Shown here piece after piece: positions 41,605-50,298 of a stretch of 64,000 bases of DNA. How positions within the stretch are numbered: position 1 is the stretch's first letter; the number at the start of each line of letters is the position of its first letter. This DNA is from an uncultured Clostridia bacterium (lineage in GTDB: Bacteria > Bacillota > Clostridia > TANB77 > CAG-508), in the NCBI GenBank assembly GCA_948630815.1, contig CAPIEU010000001.1:1-64000 (forward strand). The letters run 5' to 3'. The notes under the pieces were generated by a model. The model saw only the letters and a program-made list of their open reading frames with translations. It searched no databases and was not told where the DNA came from. The position numbers and the translations under genes are program-made.

Positions 41605-42696
41605 CTATTTTATATTTTTTAATTTAATATATGATTTTATTGCTATTAATCCTAAAATCATTATTGCTAATAAAATCCAGTTGTTATTTTCCCCTGTTTG
41701 TGGTATCTTTATACTTGCTACTGTAGTATCCTTTTCTAATTTTTTTGAATTTGTATCTTCAGCTGTTTCTTTAATTGTGGTATTACTATTACTTGTATTT
41801 TCATTTTTTATATTAGGTAACTCTTCTATAATATTAGTATTTATATCTTTTGGTGGATTTTCTGTATATGTATCGTTTTTTATTGGTATTTCTATATCTG
41901 GTTTATTTAATTCTCCTACTTCCATTACTACTGAATAATTTTTTGTTTCTCCTGCTTTTATCTCTCTATTTACCCACGAAAATGAAAGTGCACTATCTTG
42001 ATTCTCTATTTTTGTTATGCTTGGATTACTATTAAATATGTTCATTAAATAGTAATCACTCCAATTTCCTATCCACATATTATCTACATTCGTTACTTCT
42101 TTAGCATTTTTTGCATATAATATAAATTGTACTTTCTTTTTTGTCTTTCCCTGATTTGTTATTAGTCTAATTTCTTCTCCATCTCTTAATTTTTCTAATG
42201 TTGCTTTATCGTCTCCATCTATTTCGATATCTGCTGAAGTTCCAAGTGAAATTGTTGCATTTTCTAGTGTCGTATTTTTTAATGTATATATTATTTGTAT
42301 TTGTTCTCCATTATTTAGATATTTTGTTTTTACTGTTAAATTTAATCCAGCTATGTTTTGTGTTGTATCATTTTGTACTTCTTTATAGTGCATTGCTTCC
42401 ATTGCTTCTTTTCCTTTGGTATATTTTCCATTCATTTCTCCATATTTACCATTTACATTTAAAAATACATGGTATCCTAAATTGTTATGTGTAGTGCTAA
42501 TTATCTCTTTTTTATTGTCCTCTTTTGTTATGTATCCTTTTATATCAAATCCTTTTAGCCATTTTGCTTCAAAATTTTTGTGTACAACTGGTTCTATTTT
42601 TATTTTTCCATTATCTTGTGCAGTTAGTCCAAAGGTTGATACAGGAATTATTAATATTAAAATAAATATTAATATTGTAATTTTTTTTAATTTCAT
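41605..42696 (-). CDS. Secreted wall-anchored protein with IPQTG motif
   Basis: 363 residues. Signal peptide (ITILIFILILIIPVSTFG), a beta-rich body of about 270 residues containing an ADIEIDGDD segment, an Asn/Thr/Glu-rich linker, then SIKIPQTGENN, a hydrophobic stretch and a Lys-rich tail, so it is a sortase substrate using the same Ile-first motif as the convergent LRR gene. The body is not recognised. Start after GAAGGAGGAC. Confidence 0.75.
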   Translation of the reverse strand: MKLKKITILIFILILIIPVSTFGLTAQDNGKIKIEPVVHKNFEAKWLKGFDIKGYITKEDNKKEIISTTHNNLGYHVFLNVNGKYGEMNGKYTKGKEAMEAMHYKEVQNDTTQNIAGLNLTVKTKYLNNGEQIQIIYTLKNTTLENATISLGTSADIEIDGDDKATLEKLRDGEEIRLITNQGKTKKKVQFILYAKNAKEVTNVDNMWIGNWSDYYLMNIFNSNPSITKIENQDSALSFSWVNREIKAGETKNYSVVMEVGELNKPDIEIPIKNDTYTENPPKDINTNIIEELPNIKNENTSNSNTTIKETAEDTNSKKLEKDTTVASIKIPQTGENNNWILLAIMILGLIAIKSYIKLKNIK

Positions 42697-43148
42697 TTAA
42701 TATGTCCTCCTTCAGTTTTTATTTATATTTGTTGTTTTATTTAAATGTTCACCTCCTTTAGTTTGGATTTTTTATTTTTGAAAATATTAGATACTTAACA
42801 AATGTTTAATGAATATTCTTGAATTGTTTAATAAATTATTTTTGATTATAAATATATTGGATAACTTTATTAACAGTAAAAATGTTTTATAAGATATTGT
42901 CGTAATTTTATAACTTTAGCTGAAAATTTAAAAAAACTTTGAGAAAAATACTTTGATACCTAAAATCTCCTTTGATATAAATAAGTTTAGATTTATTAAT
43001 AATAGAAATGTAGCATGATTTTAATAGTAGAATCAAAAATTAAACATTTAGTGAATAATGAAGAACCAATACTTAATAATGAATAATACAAATGTACTCT
43101 TATTACCTAATTATAATTATTCAATGTAACTTGCTAAGGTCGTACATT
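42697..43148. other. Gene-free AT-rich stretch
   Basis: About 450 bp upstream of the 42696 gene and downstream of tRNA-Lys. No ORF with a ribosome site, no CGG and no repeat matching the other elements. An isolated AAAGGAGGTGAAC on the minus strand near 42755 is not followed by a usual start codon. Confidence 0.4.
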
Positions 43149-43224
43149 TGGTGCGCCATAGAGGGGTCGAACCTCCGACCTTGTGATTAAGAGTCACCTG
43201 CTCTACCAACTGAGCTAATGGCGC
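43149..43224 (-). tRNA. tRNA-Lys (anticodon CTT)
   Basis: Cloverleaf with acceptor GCGCCAT / ATGGCGC, loop CTCTTAA (anticodon CTT), T-arm GGTTCGACC and encoded CCA. Confidence 0.95.
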
Positions 43225-43241
43225 ATTTATAAACATTTATT

Positions 43242-43271
43242 ATTATAATGCGATTATACTGTATTTGTCAA
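43242..43271 (-). promoter_or_regulatory. Promoter of tRNA-Lys
   Basis: TTGACA, 18 bp, TATAAT just upstream of the tRNA. Confidence 0.8.
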
Positions 43272-43376
43272 TAGTTTGATGTTTTTTATGAAAAATTTTT
43301 TTTTACTGTTTAGATTTTAATTAATATTTAACTAATTCCTTATGGATAATAGTGCATTTATAGGCTAAACCAAATA

Positions 43377-43404
43377 AAAAGCTCTGTACCAAAATACAGT
43401 GCCT
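43377..43404 (-). terminator. Terminator of the VanW-family gene
   Basis: GCACTGTA / TACAGAGC stem followed by TTTTTATTT on the minus strand, overlapping the stop region. Confidence 0.6.
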
Positions 43405-43405
43405 T

Positions 43406-44995
43406 TTATTTAGTTCCTTGTTCAATTATTCTTTCTAATGGATTGTATGAATCTTTCGATAATAGTGTTCTTGATATTACTTTTCCATTTATTCTTAGAA
43501 TCCTATATGCCTCACTTTTATATCCATTTACTCCTTTTTGTATTTGGTTTTCTTCTCCTTTTTCTAATTTATTTGTTTTTATATATCTTGTTGTGTATGG
43601 TATTACTTCTGTTATTTTGTCTTCTATTACTACTTCATATTCTATATCTTCTTTTATTCCCTTTATTTCTATTTGGCATATTCCATTTTGTGAAATACAT
43701 TCTATTTTTATTGGATATGTTCTTGTGTTTTTAAACTTAAAATCTATTGAGCCATATGATACTGTAGCATCTTTGCTTGCTGATACATATCCTGTTATAA
43801 AATAATGGTTTCTTCTTTCAGTTATTTCAAGGTTTGATTCTAGTACAGCATTGTATAATGTTGATGATACTTGACATATTCCTCCTCCAATTCCATCTAC
43901 TACTTTTCCTCCCATATATACTGATGCTTCTTTATATCCTGCTTTTATTGTTCTTTCTCCAACAATTTTATTATATGAAAATGTTTCTCCTGGCATTAAT
44001 ATTGTTCCATTTATTTTTTCTGATGCTAATTTAATATTTGTACTTCTATTAATGTTGCTTTCATCATATCTTGTTACATATTTTGATAATTGTTCTGGAA
44101 AGAAGTTTTGACTCCTTAAATCTTTTACTGTTACTTCTGGTTTTGTAATGGTTAATGGAATTACATATTCTTCTTTTTGTTCTTCTAGTATTTTTTTTGC
44201 TTCTTCTATAGATATTCTTATATCTATTCCCTCTATTTCTTTATGTAGTACAACTGGATTTTCTTCATAATATGCATTTTTTGGTTCTTTATATATTTCT
44301 TCTCTTATTCTTTCTATGCTTATTTTTTCAGGTTCTTTTTCTTCTATTGGTATTTCTATATTTTCTATATCATTTCCTTTTAATTGGTGGTTTATTGCTT
44401 TTATTATTCTATTTTTAAATTCTTCTTTATTTACTTTAATTCCCGCTTTTCCATTAGAGATTATTAGATTTTCTCCTTCTATATAGTATGAACTTTCTAC
44501 TACAATTCCTGGTATTTTTGCTGATATATCTTCTACTATTTTATTTAGTTCTTCTTCATTTATATTTATTGTTTTTTCTATCTTGGTAGAAAATAGTTTG
44601 GTTTTTAAAATAGTATAGTTACTTATTATTATATTTTTATTTCTACCTATTTTATATGCTTGATTTATTGCTCCTATTATGTCATATTTTACCTCTATTT
44701 GATCTAGACTAATTGTTGTTTCATATTCTCCTTGTTTTACCTTTATATTTTTACTCACTTGTTTATCAAATTGTTCTTTTAGTTTTTGATATGCTTCATT
44801 TATTGTTAAATTTGATACATCTATATTGTTTATTTTTACCCCTTTTATTATTTTTTCTCCTAGAGCATTTGTTAGTGCAAATATACTTGAAAATATTAAT
44901 AGAGAGAATACTGTAATAATTAGTATTACTATTCTTTTTGTGTTTATATTTATTGTTTTATTTCTTTTTGTTCTTTTTCTAATGTTTTTCCTCAT
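43406..44995 (-). CDS. VanW family protein with peptidoglycan-binding-like repeats
   Basis: 529 residues. A basic N-terminus (RKNIRKRTKRNKTININTK) and one membrane segment place it outside the membrane. Two peptidoglycan-binding-like domains (YQKLKEQFDKQVSKNIKVK type) precede the VanW core: ETFSYNKIVGERTIKAGYKEASVYMGG cut by GGGICQVSSTLYNAVL. A G5-like or beta domain ends it. VanW is linked to glycopeptide-resistance clusters and to the envelope, but its biochemical role is unknown. No van genes are nearby. Start after AAGGGGG. Confidence 0.9.
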   Translation of the reverse strand: MRKNIRKRTKRNKTININTKRIVILIITVFSLLIFSSIFALTNALGEKIIKGVKINNIDVSNLTINEAYQKLKEQFDKQVSKNIKVKQGEYETTISLDQIEVKYDIIGAINQAYKIGRNKNIIISNYTILKTKLFSTKIEKTININEEELNKIVEDISAKIPGIVVESSYYIEGENLIISNGKAGIKVNKEEFKNRIIKAINHQLKGNDIENIEIPIEEKEPEKISIERIREEIYKEPKNAYYEENPVVLHKEIEGIDIRISIEEAKKILEEQKEEYVIPLTITKPEVTVKDLRSQNFFPEQLSKYVTRYDESNINRSTNIKLASEKINGTILMPGETFSYNKIVGERTIKAGYKEASVYMGGKVVDGIGGGICQVSSTLYNAVLESNLEITERRNHYFITGYVSASKDATVSYGSIDFKFKNTRTYPIKIECISQNGICQIEIKGIKEDIEYEVVIEDKITEVIPYTTRYIKTNKLEKGEENQIQKGVNGYKSEAYRILRINGKVISRTLLSKDSYNPLERIIEQGTK

Positions 44996-45160
44996 ATTAC
45001 TTATATTCCCCCTTTGTTTTTATTTTATATTATCATATAATTTTTTTCTTTACAATATTAATTCTATTCTTATTACTAAATTATTATTAATGTTTAGCTT
45101 GTAATCAAAAAATTCGCTATAGTCTTGTTAGATAAAAACATTTTTGTTTTTTATTATTTA

Positions 45161-45361
45161 TTACTCTTCTTTAAAAAATATTTCTGGAATGCTTTTTCCT
45201 AATGCTTTCGAGATTTTTTCCATTACATCTGTTGATGGATTTTTTCTCGTTCCTTTCTCCAGATGACAAAGATACCCTGTTGATATCCCAATTCTTTTTG
45301 ACATCTCATCTAACTTTAATCCTTGTTCTTTTCTATACTTTTTAATACTATTTTTATACAT
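45161..45361 (-). CDS. XRE-family HTH regulator, 66 residues
   Basis: A single Cro/CI-type HTH: KYRKEQGLKLDEMSKRIGIS then YLCHLEKGTRKNP. It diverges from the S24 repressor gene; the intergenic region holds TTGTCAA and TTGACAA in inverted orientation (45386-45417), possible operator halves. Start after GGAGGGAG. Confidence 0.85.
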   Translation of the reverse strand: MYKNSIKKYRKEQGLKLDEMSKRIGISTGYLCHLEKGTRKNPSTDVMEKISKALGKSIPEIFFKEE

Positions 45362-45385
45362 ATTATTTCTCCCTCCATTTACATT

Positions 45386-45417
45386 TTGTCAACATTATAT
45401 ATGTACTAATTTGACAA
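45386..45417. promoter_or_regulatory. Possible operator between divergent XRE genes
   Basis: TTGTCAA (45386-45392) and TTGACAA (45411-45417) form an inverted repeat 18 bp apart. Confidence 0.4.
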
Positions 45418-45473
45418 GTCAATATTTTTATGGTATTTTTTTATAAAATATTGATATTTTTTTCATTTACTGC

Positions 45474-45502
45474 TAGACAAATTGTGTTTTTTCTTATATA
45501 AT
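45474..45502 (+). promoter_or_regulatory. Promoter of the S24 repressor gene
   Basis: TAGACA, 17 bp, TATAAT, about 34 bp before the ATG at 45536. Confidence 0.7.
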
Positions 45503-45535
45503 AATGAAAAAATATGGAAAAAGAGGTAGAATTTT

Positions 45536-46105
45536 ATGATTGGTGATATGATTGCAAAAGCAAGAAAAGAAAAAAGAATGACTAAAACTGAACTTTCAAG
45601 ATTAACTGATATTAATATTGGTCATTTAACTCACATTGAAAAAGGAGAAAGAAATCCTAGCCATAAGGCTTTAAAAAATATTTGTAAGGCTTTAGATATT
45701 CCTTATCAACAGTTAATGTATACTTATGATAAAACTATTAATGAAGATCAAGAAAGTTATAATGTTGTAAGCCATATTTCTTATAACAAGCTATTAGCTG
45801 TAGATTCTGTTAGTGGTTTTATTGATTGTCCATCTAATGTTCCAAGCTCTGCTATAGCTCTTAAAATGAATGATGATTCAATGGCTCCTACTTTCGCTAA
45901 AGACTCTTATGTCTTTGTTGAATTTAATACTCCATTGAATAGTAAGGATTATGGTGTGTTTAGTGTAAATGGAGATGTTATAATTAGAAAGTTTTTTGCA
46001 AGACAAGATAAAATTACGTTAAAAGCTGATAATAAAAGCGTTTCTGATATTTCTATAACAAAAAATGACGATTTTTATATTATAGGAAAAATTTTATCAA
46101 AATAA
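45536..46105 (+). CDS. XRE/S24 LexA-like repressor
   Basis: 189 residues. N-terminal Cro/CI HTH (KTELSRLTDINIGHLTHIEKGERNPS) joined to a C-terminal S24 self-cleavage domain with the nucleophile in MNDDSMAPTF and the general-base Lys in DVIIRKFFA. Such repressors cleave themselves during the SOS response and often control mobile elements. It is a candidate controller of the nearby type IV secretion region, though no prophage is seen. Confidence 0.88.
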   Translation: MIGDMIAKARKEKRMTKTELSRLTDINIGHLTHIEKGERNPSHKALKNICKALDIPYQQLMYTYDKTINEDQESYNVVSHISYNKLLAVDSVSGFIDCPSNVPSSAIALKMNDDSMAPTFAKDSYVFVEFNTPLNSKDYGVFSVNGDVIIRKFFARQDKITLKADNKSVSDISITKNDDFYIIGKILSK

Positions 46106-46194
46106 GAATTTTATTGTTAAAAATACTTGAATATTTAGTTATTTAATAATATAATATGACTACCAAAGATAAACAAGGAGAGGTTAGATAGGTT

Positions 46195-46656
46195 ATGGAA
46201 CTAACTAAGAATATATTTTTTAATACAGATAAATTAATTGAAAATACTATTGTTAAAATTTCTTATACTGGAAAACTATTTAGTGAAAATTCTGAAAATG
46301 TCTTCATTCACTATGGTTTTGGTAATGATTGGGAAAACTTAAATGAAATAAAAATGGAAAAAACAGAACTTGGTTTTCAAGCTGAAGTTGAACTTGTTTC
46401 GTTTGATTCTTTTAATTTCTGTTTTAGAGATGCTAATAATACTTGGGATAATAATAATGGTAAAAATTACATTTTTCCTATCGAAAAGAATATAATGGCT
46501 TTGGTTACTACTGAAAATAATGCTTTACTTCCTGCAAAGAGGTTACGTAGATCTTATATTTGGAGTAAAAAGGTTCGTATAGCTGTATATAAAATTATTA
46601 CTTATCTTCCAAAGATTATTTCTGGAAATTATAAGAGAAAAGTTAGTGAAAATTAA
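46195..46656 (+). CDS. Small carbohydrate-binding-module-like protein
   Basis: 153 residues, no signal peptide. The middle section (FIHYGFGNDWENLNEIKMEK ... FNFCFRDANNTWDNNNGKNYIFPI) resembles starch-binding CBM25/53 modules, with the aromatic residues in place. The tail is basic. Cytoplasmic location suggests glycogen binding or regulation; this is inferred. Start after AAGGAGAGG. The terminator follows directly. Confidence 0.65.
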   Translation: MELTKNIFFNTDKLIENTIVKISYTGKLFSENSENVFIHYGFGNDWENLNEIKMEKTELGFQAEVELVSFDSFNFCFRDANNTWDNNNGKNYIFPIEKNIMALVTTENNALLPAKRLRRSYIWSKKVRIAVYKIITYLPKIISGNYKRKVSEN

Positions 46657-46658
46657 TA

Positions 46659-46687
46659 AAAAGGTGGATTTCTAAAATCCACCTTTT
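46659..46687. terminator. Bidirectional terminator
   Basis: AAAAGGTGGATT / AATCCACCTTTT stem between the convergent CBM-like and SDR genes. Confidence 0.85.
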
Positions 46688-47411
46688 ATATAACCCATCC
46701 TCCATTTGGTGATATTATTTGCCCAGTAGTATATGTGTCTTCTATTAACCAGCTTACGCATTTTGCTATTTCTTCTGGAGTTCCAAATCTTCCCATTGGT
46801 ATTTGGCTATCTACTTCCTCTATTTCTTCATTAGTTAGATTTCTATTCATATCTGTTAAAATTATTCCAGGAGCAACCGAGTTTACTCTTATATTAGATG
46901 GTCCTAATTCTTTTGCAAGTGATTTTGTTAGCCCATCTATTCCCGCTTTCGAAACAGAATATGCTACCTCACATGATGCACCTGTAATTCCCCATATTGA
47001 TGATATATTTATTATACAACCTTTTTTATTTTTTAACATATTCTTTACCGCTTCTTGTGTAGTATAAAATACACTTGTTAAATTTGTTTGTATTACATTA
47101 CTCCAGTCGTCATCTGTAATTTCTGTAAATAGTTTAAAATGGTCTATTCCAGCATTATTTACCAATATATCTATATCCCCAAATTGTTTTTTAGCAAATT
47201 CTATTAGTTCTTTTACTTCTTCTCTTTTCGATACATCTGCTTTATATATTTCTACTTTATATCCATTATCTGTTAATTCTCTTTGTAACTTTTTGGCTTG
47301 CTCTTTTGATGTATTATAATTTATTACTACATTTATCCCTTTTTTTGCCATTTCTTTTACTATCGCTCTTCCTATTCCTTTTGCTCCTCCTGTTACTATC
47401 GCTGTATTCAT
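46686..47411 (-). CDS. Short-chain dehydrogenase/reductase (FabG-like)
   Basis: 241 residues. TGGAKGIGRAIVKEMAKKG (NADP-binding), LVNNAGIDHF, and the catalytic Ser with YSVSK. Closest type is 3-oxoacyl-ACP reductase, but there are no other fatty-acid genes here, so the substrate is open. Start after AAAGGAG. Three CGG triplets all lie out of frame. Confidence 0.88.
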   Translation of the reverse strand: MNTAIVTGGAKGIGRAIVKEMAKKGINVVINYNTSKEQAKKLQRELTDNGYKVEIYKADVSKREEVKELIEFAKKQFGDIDILVNNAGIDHFKLFTEITDDDWSNVIQTNLTSVFYTTQEAVKNMLKNKKGCIINISSIWGITGASCEVAYSVSKAGIDGLTKSLAKELGPSNIRVNSVAPGIILTDMNRNLTNEEIEEVDSQIPMGRFGTPEEIAKCVSWLIEDTYTTGQIISPNGGWVI

Positions 47412-47454
47412 ATATTTTTCTCCTTTTATGTTTTATTATATAAATATTTTATAA

Positions 47455-47492
47455 AAAAAGCCAGTAACTAAGCTATTGCAAAGCTACTGACC
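47455..47492 (-). terminator. Terminator of the tRNA operon
   Basis: CAGTAGCT / AGCTTAGTTACTG stem with a bulge, followed by CTTTTTTTAT on the minus strand. Confidence 0.65.
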
Positions 47493-47499
47493 TTATTAA

Positions 47500-47576
47500 T
47501 GGAGCCACTTCTCAGATTCGAACTGAGGACCCCCGCATTACAAGTGCGGTGCTCTGGCCAACTGAGCTAAAGTGGC
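47500..47576 (-). tRNA. tRNA-Thr (anticodon TGT)
   Basis: Acceptor GCCACTT / AAGTGGC, anticodon stem CCGCA / TGCGG with loop CTTGTAA, encoded CCA. Confidence 0.95.
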
Positions 47577-47578
47577 AC

Positions 47579-47653
47579 TGGTGACCCGTACGGGACTCGA
47601 ACCCATGTCTCCGCCGTGAAAGGGCGGTGTATTAACCGCTTTACCAACGGGCC
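47579..47653 (-). tRNA. tRNA-Glu (anticodon TTC)
   Basis: Acceptor GGCCCGT / ACGGGTC, anticodon stem CCGCC / GGCGG with loop CTTTCAC, encoded CCA. Confidence 0.95.
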
Positions 47654-47692
47654 TAATATAAAAGAATTCTAAATTTTGATTTAGTATTCTTT

Positions 47693-47768
47693 TGGTGAGC
47701 CATCGCAGACTCGAACTGCGGACAACTTGATTAAAAGTCAAGTGCTCTACCACCTGAGCTAATGGCCC
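47693..47768 (-). tRNA. tRNA-Lys (anticodon TTT)
   Basis: Acceptor GGGCCAT / ATGGCTC, anticodon stem CTTGA / TCAAG with loop CTTTTAA, encoded CCA. First tRNA of the Lys-Glu-Thr operon. Confidence 0.95.
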
Positions 47769-47800
47769 AAAATAGTACCTTGAAAAATAGGTACTTTAAT

Positions 47801-47829
47801 ATGTTACTACATTTTGACTTCTATGTCAA
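47801..47829 (-). promoter_or_regulatory. Promoter of the Lys-Glu-Thr tRNA operon
   Basis: TTGACA (47829-47824), 17 bp, TAACAT (47806-47801), then tRNA-Lys. Confidence 0.75.
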
Positions 47830-47909
47830 TCTTTTTTTCACATTTTTTTTATTTTTTTTCTAATGGTTAATAGTTTATACTAAATTTTTTATCAAAATGT
47901 AGTAGCTCT

Positions 47910-48095
47910 TTACGAATTTAGTTGTTCTATGATTTCTTCAACATCTATTCCATGTACCATACATGCTTCTTCTATTGTTTCTTCTTGTGACGCTGGACAA
48001 CCTAAGCAATGCATCCCTGCATTTAATAATATTTCTGCTTTTTCTGGTGCCATTTCTAATAATTCTCCTATTTTTGTTGTTTTTTCTATTTTCAT
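47910..48095 (-). CDS. DUF1858 domain protein
   Basis: 61 residues from ATG 48095, set by AAAAGGAGG. Core: LLEMAPEKAEILLNAGMHCLGCPASQEETIEEA, with the CxxC typical of DUF1858, which in related proteins accompanies hybrid-cluster or redox functions. The longer reading from 48146 lacks a ribosome site. Confidence 0.8.
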   Translation of the reverse strand: MKIEKTTKIGELLEMAPEKAEILLNAGMHCLGCPASQEETIEEACMVHGIDVEEIIEQLNS

Positions 48096-48182
48096 AATAT
48101 TACCTCCTTTTGTTATAATTTCCCTTATTTTATCATATTTATTCAAGTTTGTATAGATTATTTTTTATTACTTCAAAAATAG

Positions 48183-48323
48183 TTACAATTCAGCCTTAAA
48201 TTTATTTCTAACTAGTTCCACGTGGAGATAGTGCTTTTTATTTTTCGAAACTTGTGAGAAAAATAAAAATTCCCTATCTCCAGCAAGATTGAACGGACTT
48301 TATAATTATAGACTGAACATTAA
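48183..48323. repeat. MITE-like hairpin element
   Basis: Imperfect ends TTACAATTCAGCCTTA and TAGACTGAACATTAA. Inner stem GGAGATAGTGCTTTTTATT / AATAAAAATTCCCTATCTCC with AACTAGTTCCACGTGG, shared inverted with 19440-19545. Confidence 0.7.
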
Positions 48324-48345
48324 TCAAAAATATTTAAAAAAAGTG

Positions 48346-48374
48346 TAGACAAATTGATTTTTTTGTTGTATCAT
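48346..48374 (+). promoter_or_regulatory. Promoter of the plus-strand type IV secretion operon
   Basis: TAGACA, 17 bp, TATCAT, 26 bp before ATG 48400. Confidence 0.6.
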
Positions 48375-48399
48375 TATTTCATTGTTAGGTGGTGATTAT

Positions 48400-48546
48400 A
48401 TGAATACTATTATTAATGTGTTCTTTATCACTTTCATTATTAATATCTTTATTGTTTTTTATTCGATTTATACTTTTTTCGATATGAAGATTTCCCATAA
48501 TTTGCAAGGTTCGAAATTGAATATCAAAAAGCGTAATTTTATGTAG
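48400..48546 (+). CDS. Small membrane protein, 48 residues
   Basis: Starts after TTAGGTGGTG. One hydrophobic segment (IINVFFITFIINIFIVFYSIY) followed by a basic tail. It ends 14 bp before the VirD4-like gene, so it is probably co-transcribed. Not recognised; a small T4SS membrane component is possible. Confidence 0.55.
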   Translation: MNTIINVFFITFIINIFIVFYSIYTFFDMKISHNLQGSKLNIKKRNFM

Positions 48547-48560
48547 AAAGAAGGTGTTCT

Positions 48561-50277
48561 ATGTCTAATTTTTTTAAGCGTTTTTGTTTTTTAATTATTT
48601 TTTCAAGTTTTTTTTGTTTTATCGGTTTTATTTTATTTAAACCAATTTATAATGCTCATTCAATTATTATCCCATACTCTCTCCATCCTTACGATATTTG
48701 TATTACTCATCCTGAGGTTTGGAAAAATATAAAGTTTTATTTTATTGTTTTTTATATTACTGCTTCTATTTTTTCTACTAATTCTTTATATTCATTGTTG
48801 TTACTTCATAAAAAATATAAATTAAAAACTCACAAAATAGCTAATTCGAATATTAAACAATCCTCAAATAATAAAAACTTGTTACTTTTTGTTGGTAAAA
48901 ATGAAAGTGATAATTTAGTTTATATTCCAGAAAAAAGTTTATATCAAAATATTTTAGTTACTGGTACTATTGGTAGCGGTAAAACTAGTTCTTGTATGTA
49001 TCCTTTTACTAAACAATTAATTGCTTATAAAAAAAACGATCCTTCTTCTAAAATTGGAATGCTTATTTTAGATGTTAAAGGTAATTTTTACAAAGAAGTG
49101 GTTAAGTTTGCTTCTGTTTCTAATAGATTAGACGATTTGTACATTATAGAACTTGGTAAAGATATTAAATATAATCCTTTGGATAAACCTGATTTGAAAC
49201 CTATTGTTCTTGCAAATAGGCTAAAAACTATTCTTATGCTTTTTTCTCCTAATAATGGAGATGACTTTTGGCTAGATAAAGTAGAACAACTTTTATGTGA
49301 GTCTATCAAGTTTTGTAGGCTTTATAACGATGGTTATGTTACTTTTTTAGAACTCCATAAACTTATCACTGTTCCAAATTATTATATGGATAAACTTGAC
49401 ATTATTAAAGATATTTTTTCAAAACGGAAAGTTATCTAAGAAAGATTGCTATGATGCTCTTTCTTCTATTGAATTTTTTGAAAAGGAATTTAATTCTTTA
49501 GATCCTAGAACTTTAGCTATTATAAAAGCTGAAATTACTCGTATTACAAATTGTTTTATTAGCGATTATGATGTTATGAATACGTTTTGCCCAAAGAAAG
49601 AAGATGTTACTTTTAAAGGTTTTAGAGATTTAGTTGATAATGGAAAAATTGTTGTGCTAAATATGAATATTGCCGAATACAGAAATTTATCTAAAATTAT
49701 TGCTACCTACTTAAAATTAGATTTTCAAACTGAAATAATGAGTAGACTTTCTAGATGTAATTTAAATACTTTTAGAAGTGTTGCTTTTGTTTGTGATGAA
49801 TTTCACGAATATTGCTCTGCAAGTGATGCTGAATTTTTTGCTCAGTCAAGAGAAGCAAAGTGTATTAATATTGTTGCTACTCAAAGTTATTCTTCTTTAT
49901 TAAATGCTATTAATAATCAATATGCTGTTAAAGTTATTATTCAAAATTTAATTAATAAATTTTGGTTTAGAACTGACGATATAAGTACGATTGATGATAT
50001 TCAAAAGCAAATTGGTAAAGAAGATAAGCTAAAAATTTCAAGTAGCATTACTGAAAATTCAAAGGAAACTCATTTTAGCTATTTTACTAATTCTTTAAAT
50101 TCTAAGGATTCTAATTTATCTGAAAGTATAAGTAAATCTATTCAAACTGATTATATCTATGATACTAATTTTTTTACTCAAAACTTGGAAACTTTTTCGT
50201 GTCTTTCGTTTTTATCTGATGGATATAAAATTTTAAAACCCATGAAATTAAGATTAATTCCGTATTTTATTAAATAA
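48561..50277 (+). CDS. VirD4/TraG-type coupling ATPase, one +1 frameshift
   Basis: 571 residues after the shift. Two N-terminal membrane segments (about 8-28 and 58-80), Walker A GTIGSGKTSS, Walker B MLILDVKG, and a C-terminal half with FVCDEFHEYCSASD and VATQSYSSLL, as in VirD4 ATPases that deliver substrates to a type IV secretion channel. In-frame CGG at 49425-49427 gives SKRKVI and a stop; skipping C gives SKGKLSKKDCYDAL. Start after AAGAAGGTG. Followed by a VirB2-like pilin gene. Confidence 0.9.
49425..49427 (+). other. +1 frameshift site in the VirD4-like gene (AAA CGGA)
   Basis: Zero frame stops four codons later. The +1 reading joins two 290-codon halves of one ATPase. Being in an accessory gene, it shows the effect is not limited to core genes. 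Confidence 0.9.
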
Positions 50278-50298
50278 TTTTTTATAGGAGGTTTTTTT

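Noticed and set aside
43406..44995. Vancomycin resistance locus because of VanW
   Set aside because: No vanHAX, vanRS or ligase genes nearby; VanW-family proteins are common in clostridia without resistance.
45161..46105. Prophage start at the XRE/S24 repressor pair
   Set aside because: No phage structural, integrase or replication genes follow; the next genes are a CBM-like protein, an SDR enzyme and tRNAs.
48183..48323. CRISPR array among the intergenic repeats
   Set aside because: The copies are dispersed single hairpin elements with no regular spacers and no cas genes.
841..49427. Calling purB, purL, pyrF, pyrC, dacF, the kinase, VirD4 and others pseudogenes
   Set aside because: The breaks are all the same kind (one extra base at an in-frame CGG), both halves keep conserved motifs, and essential pathway genes are affected. 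Decay would give varied lesions.
841..49427. Plain sequencing or assembly error as the explanation of the frame breaks
   Set aside because: An error process would not know the reading frame; CGG triplets in other phases and intergenic sites show no such effect. Raw reads should still be checked, so this is a provisional rejection.
841..49427. Simple reassignment of CGG to another amino acid or to stop
   Set aside because: Reassignment keeps the triplet frame. Here the frame itself must move by one base at each CGG.
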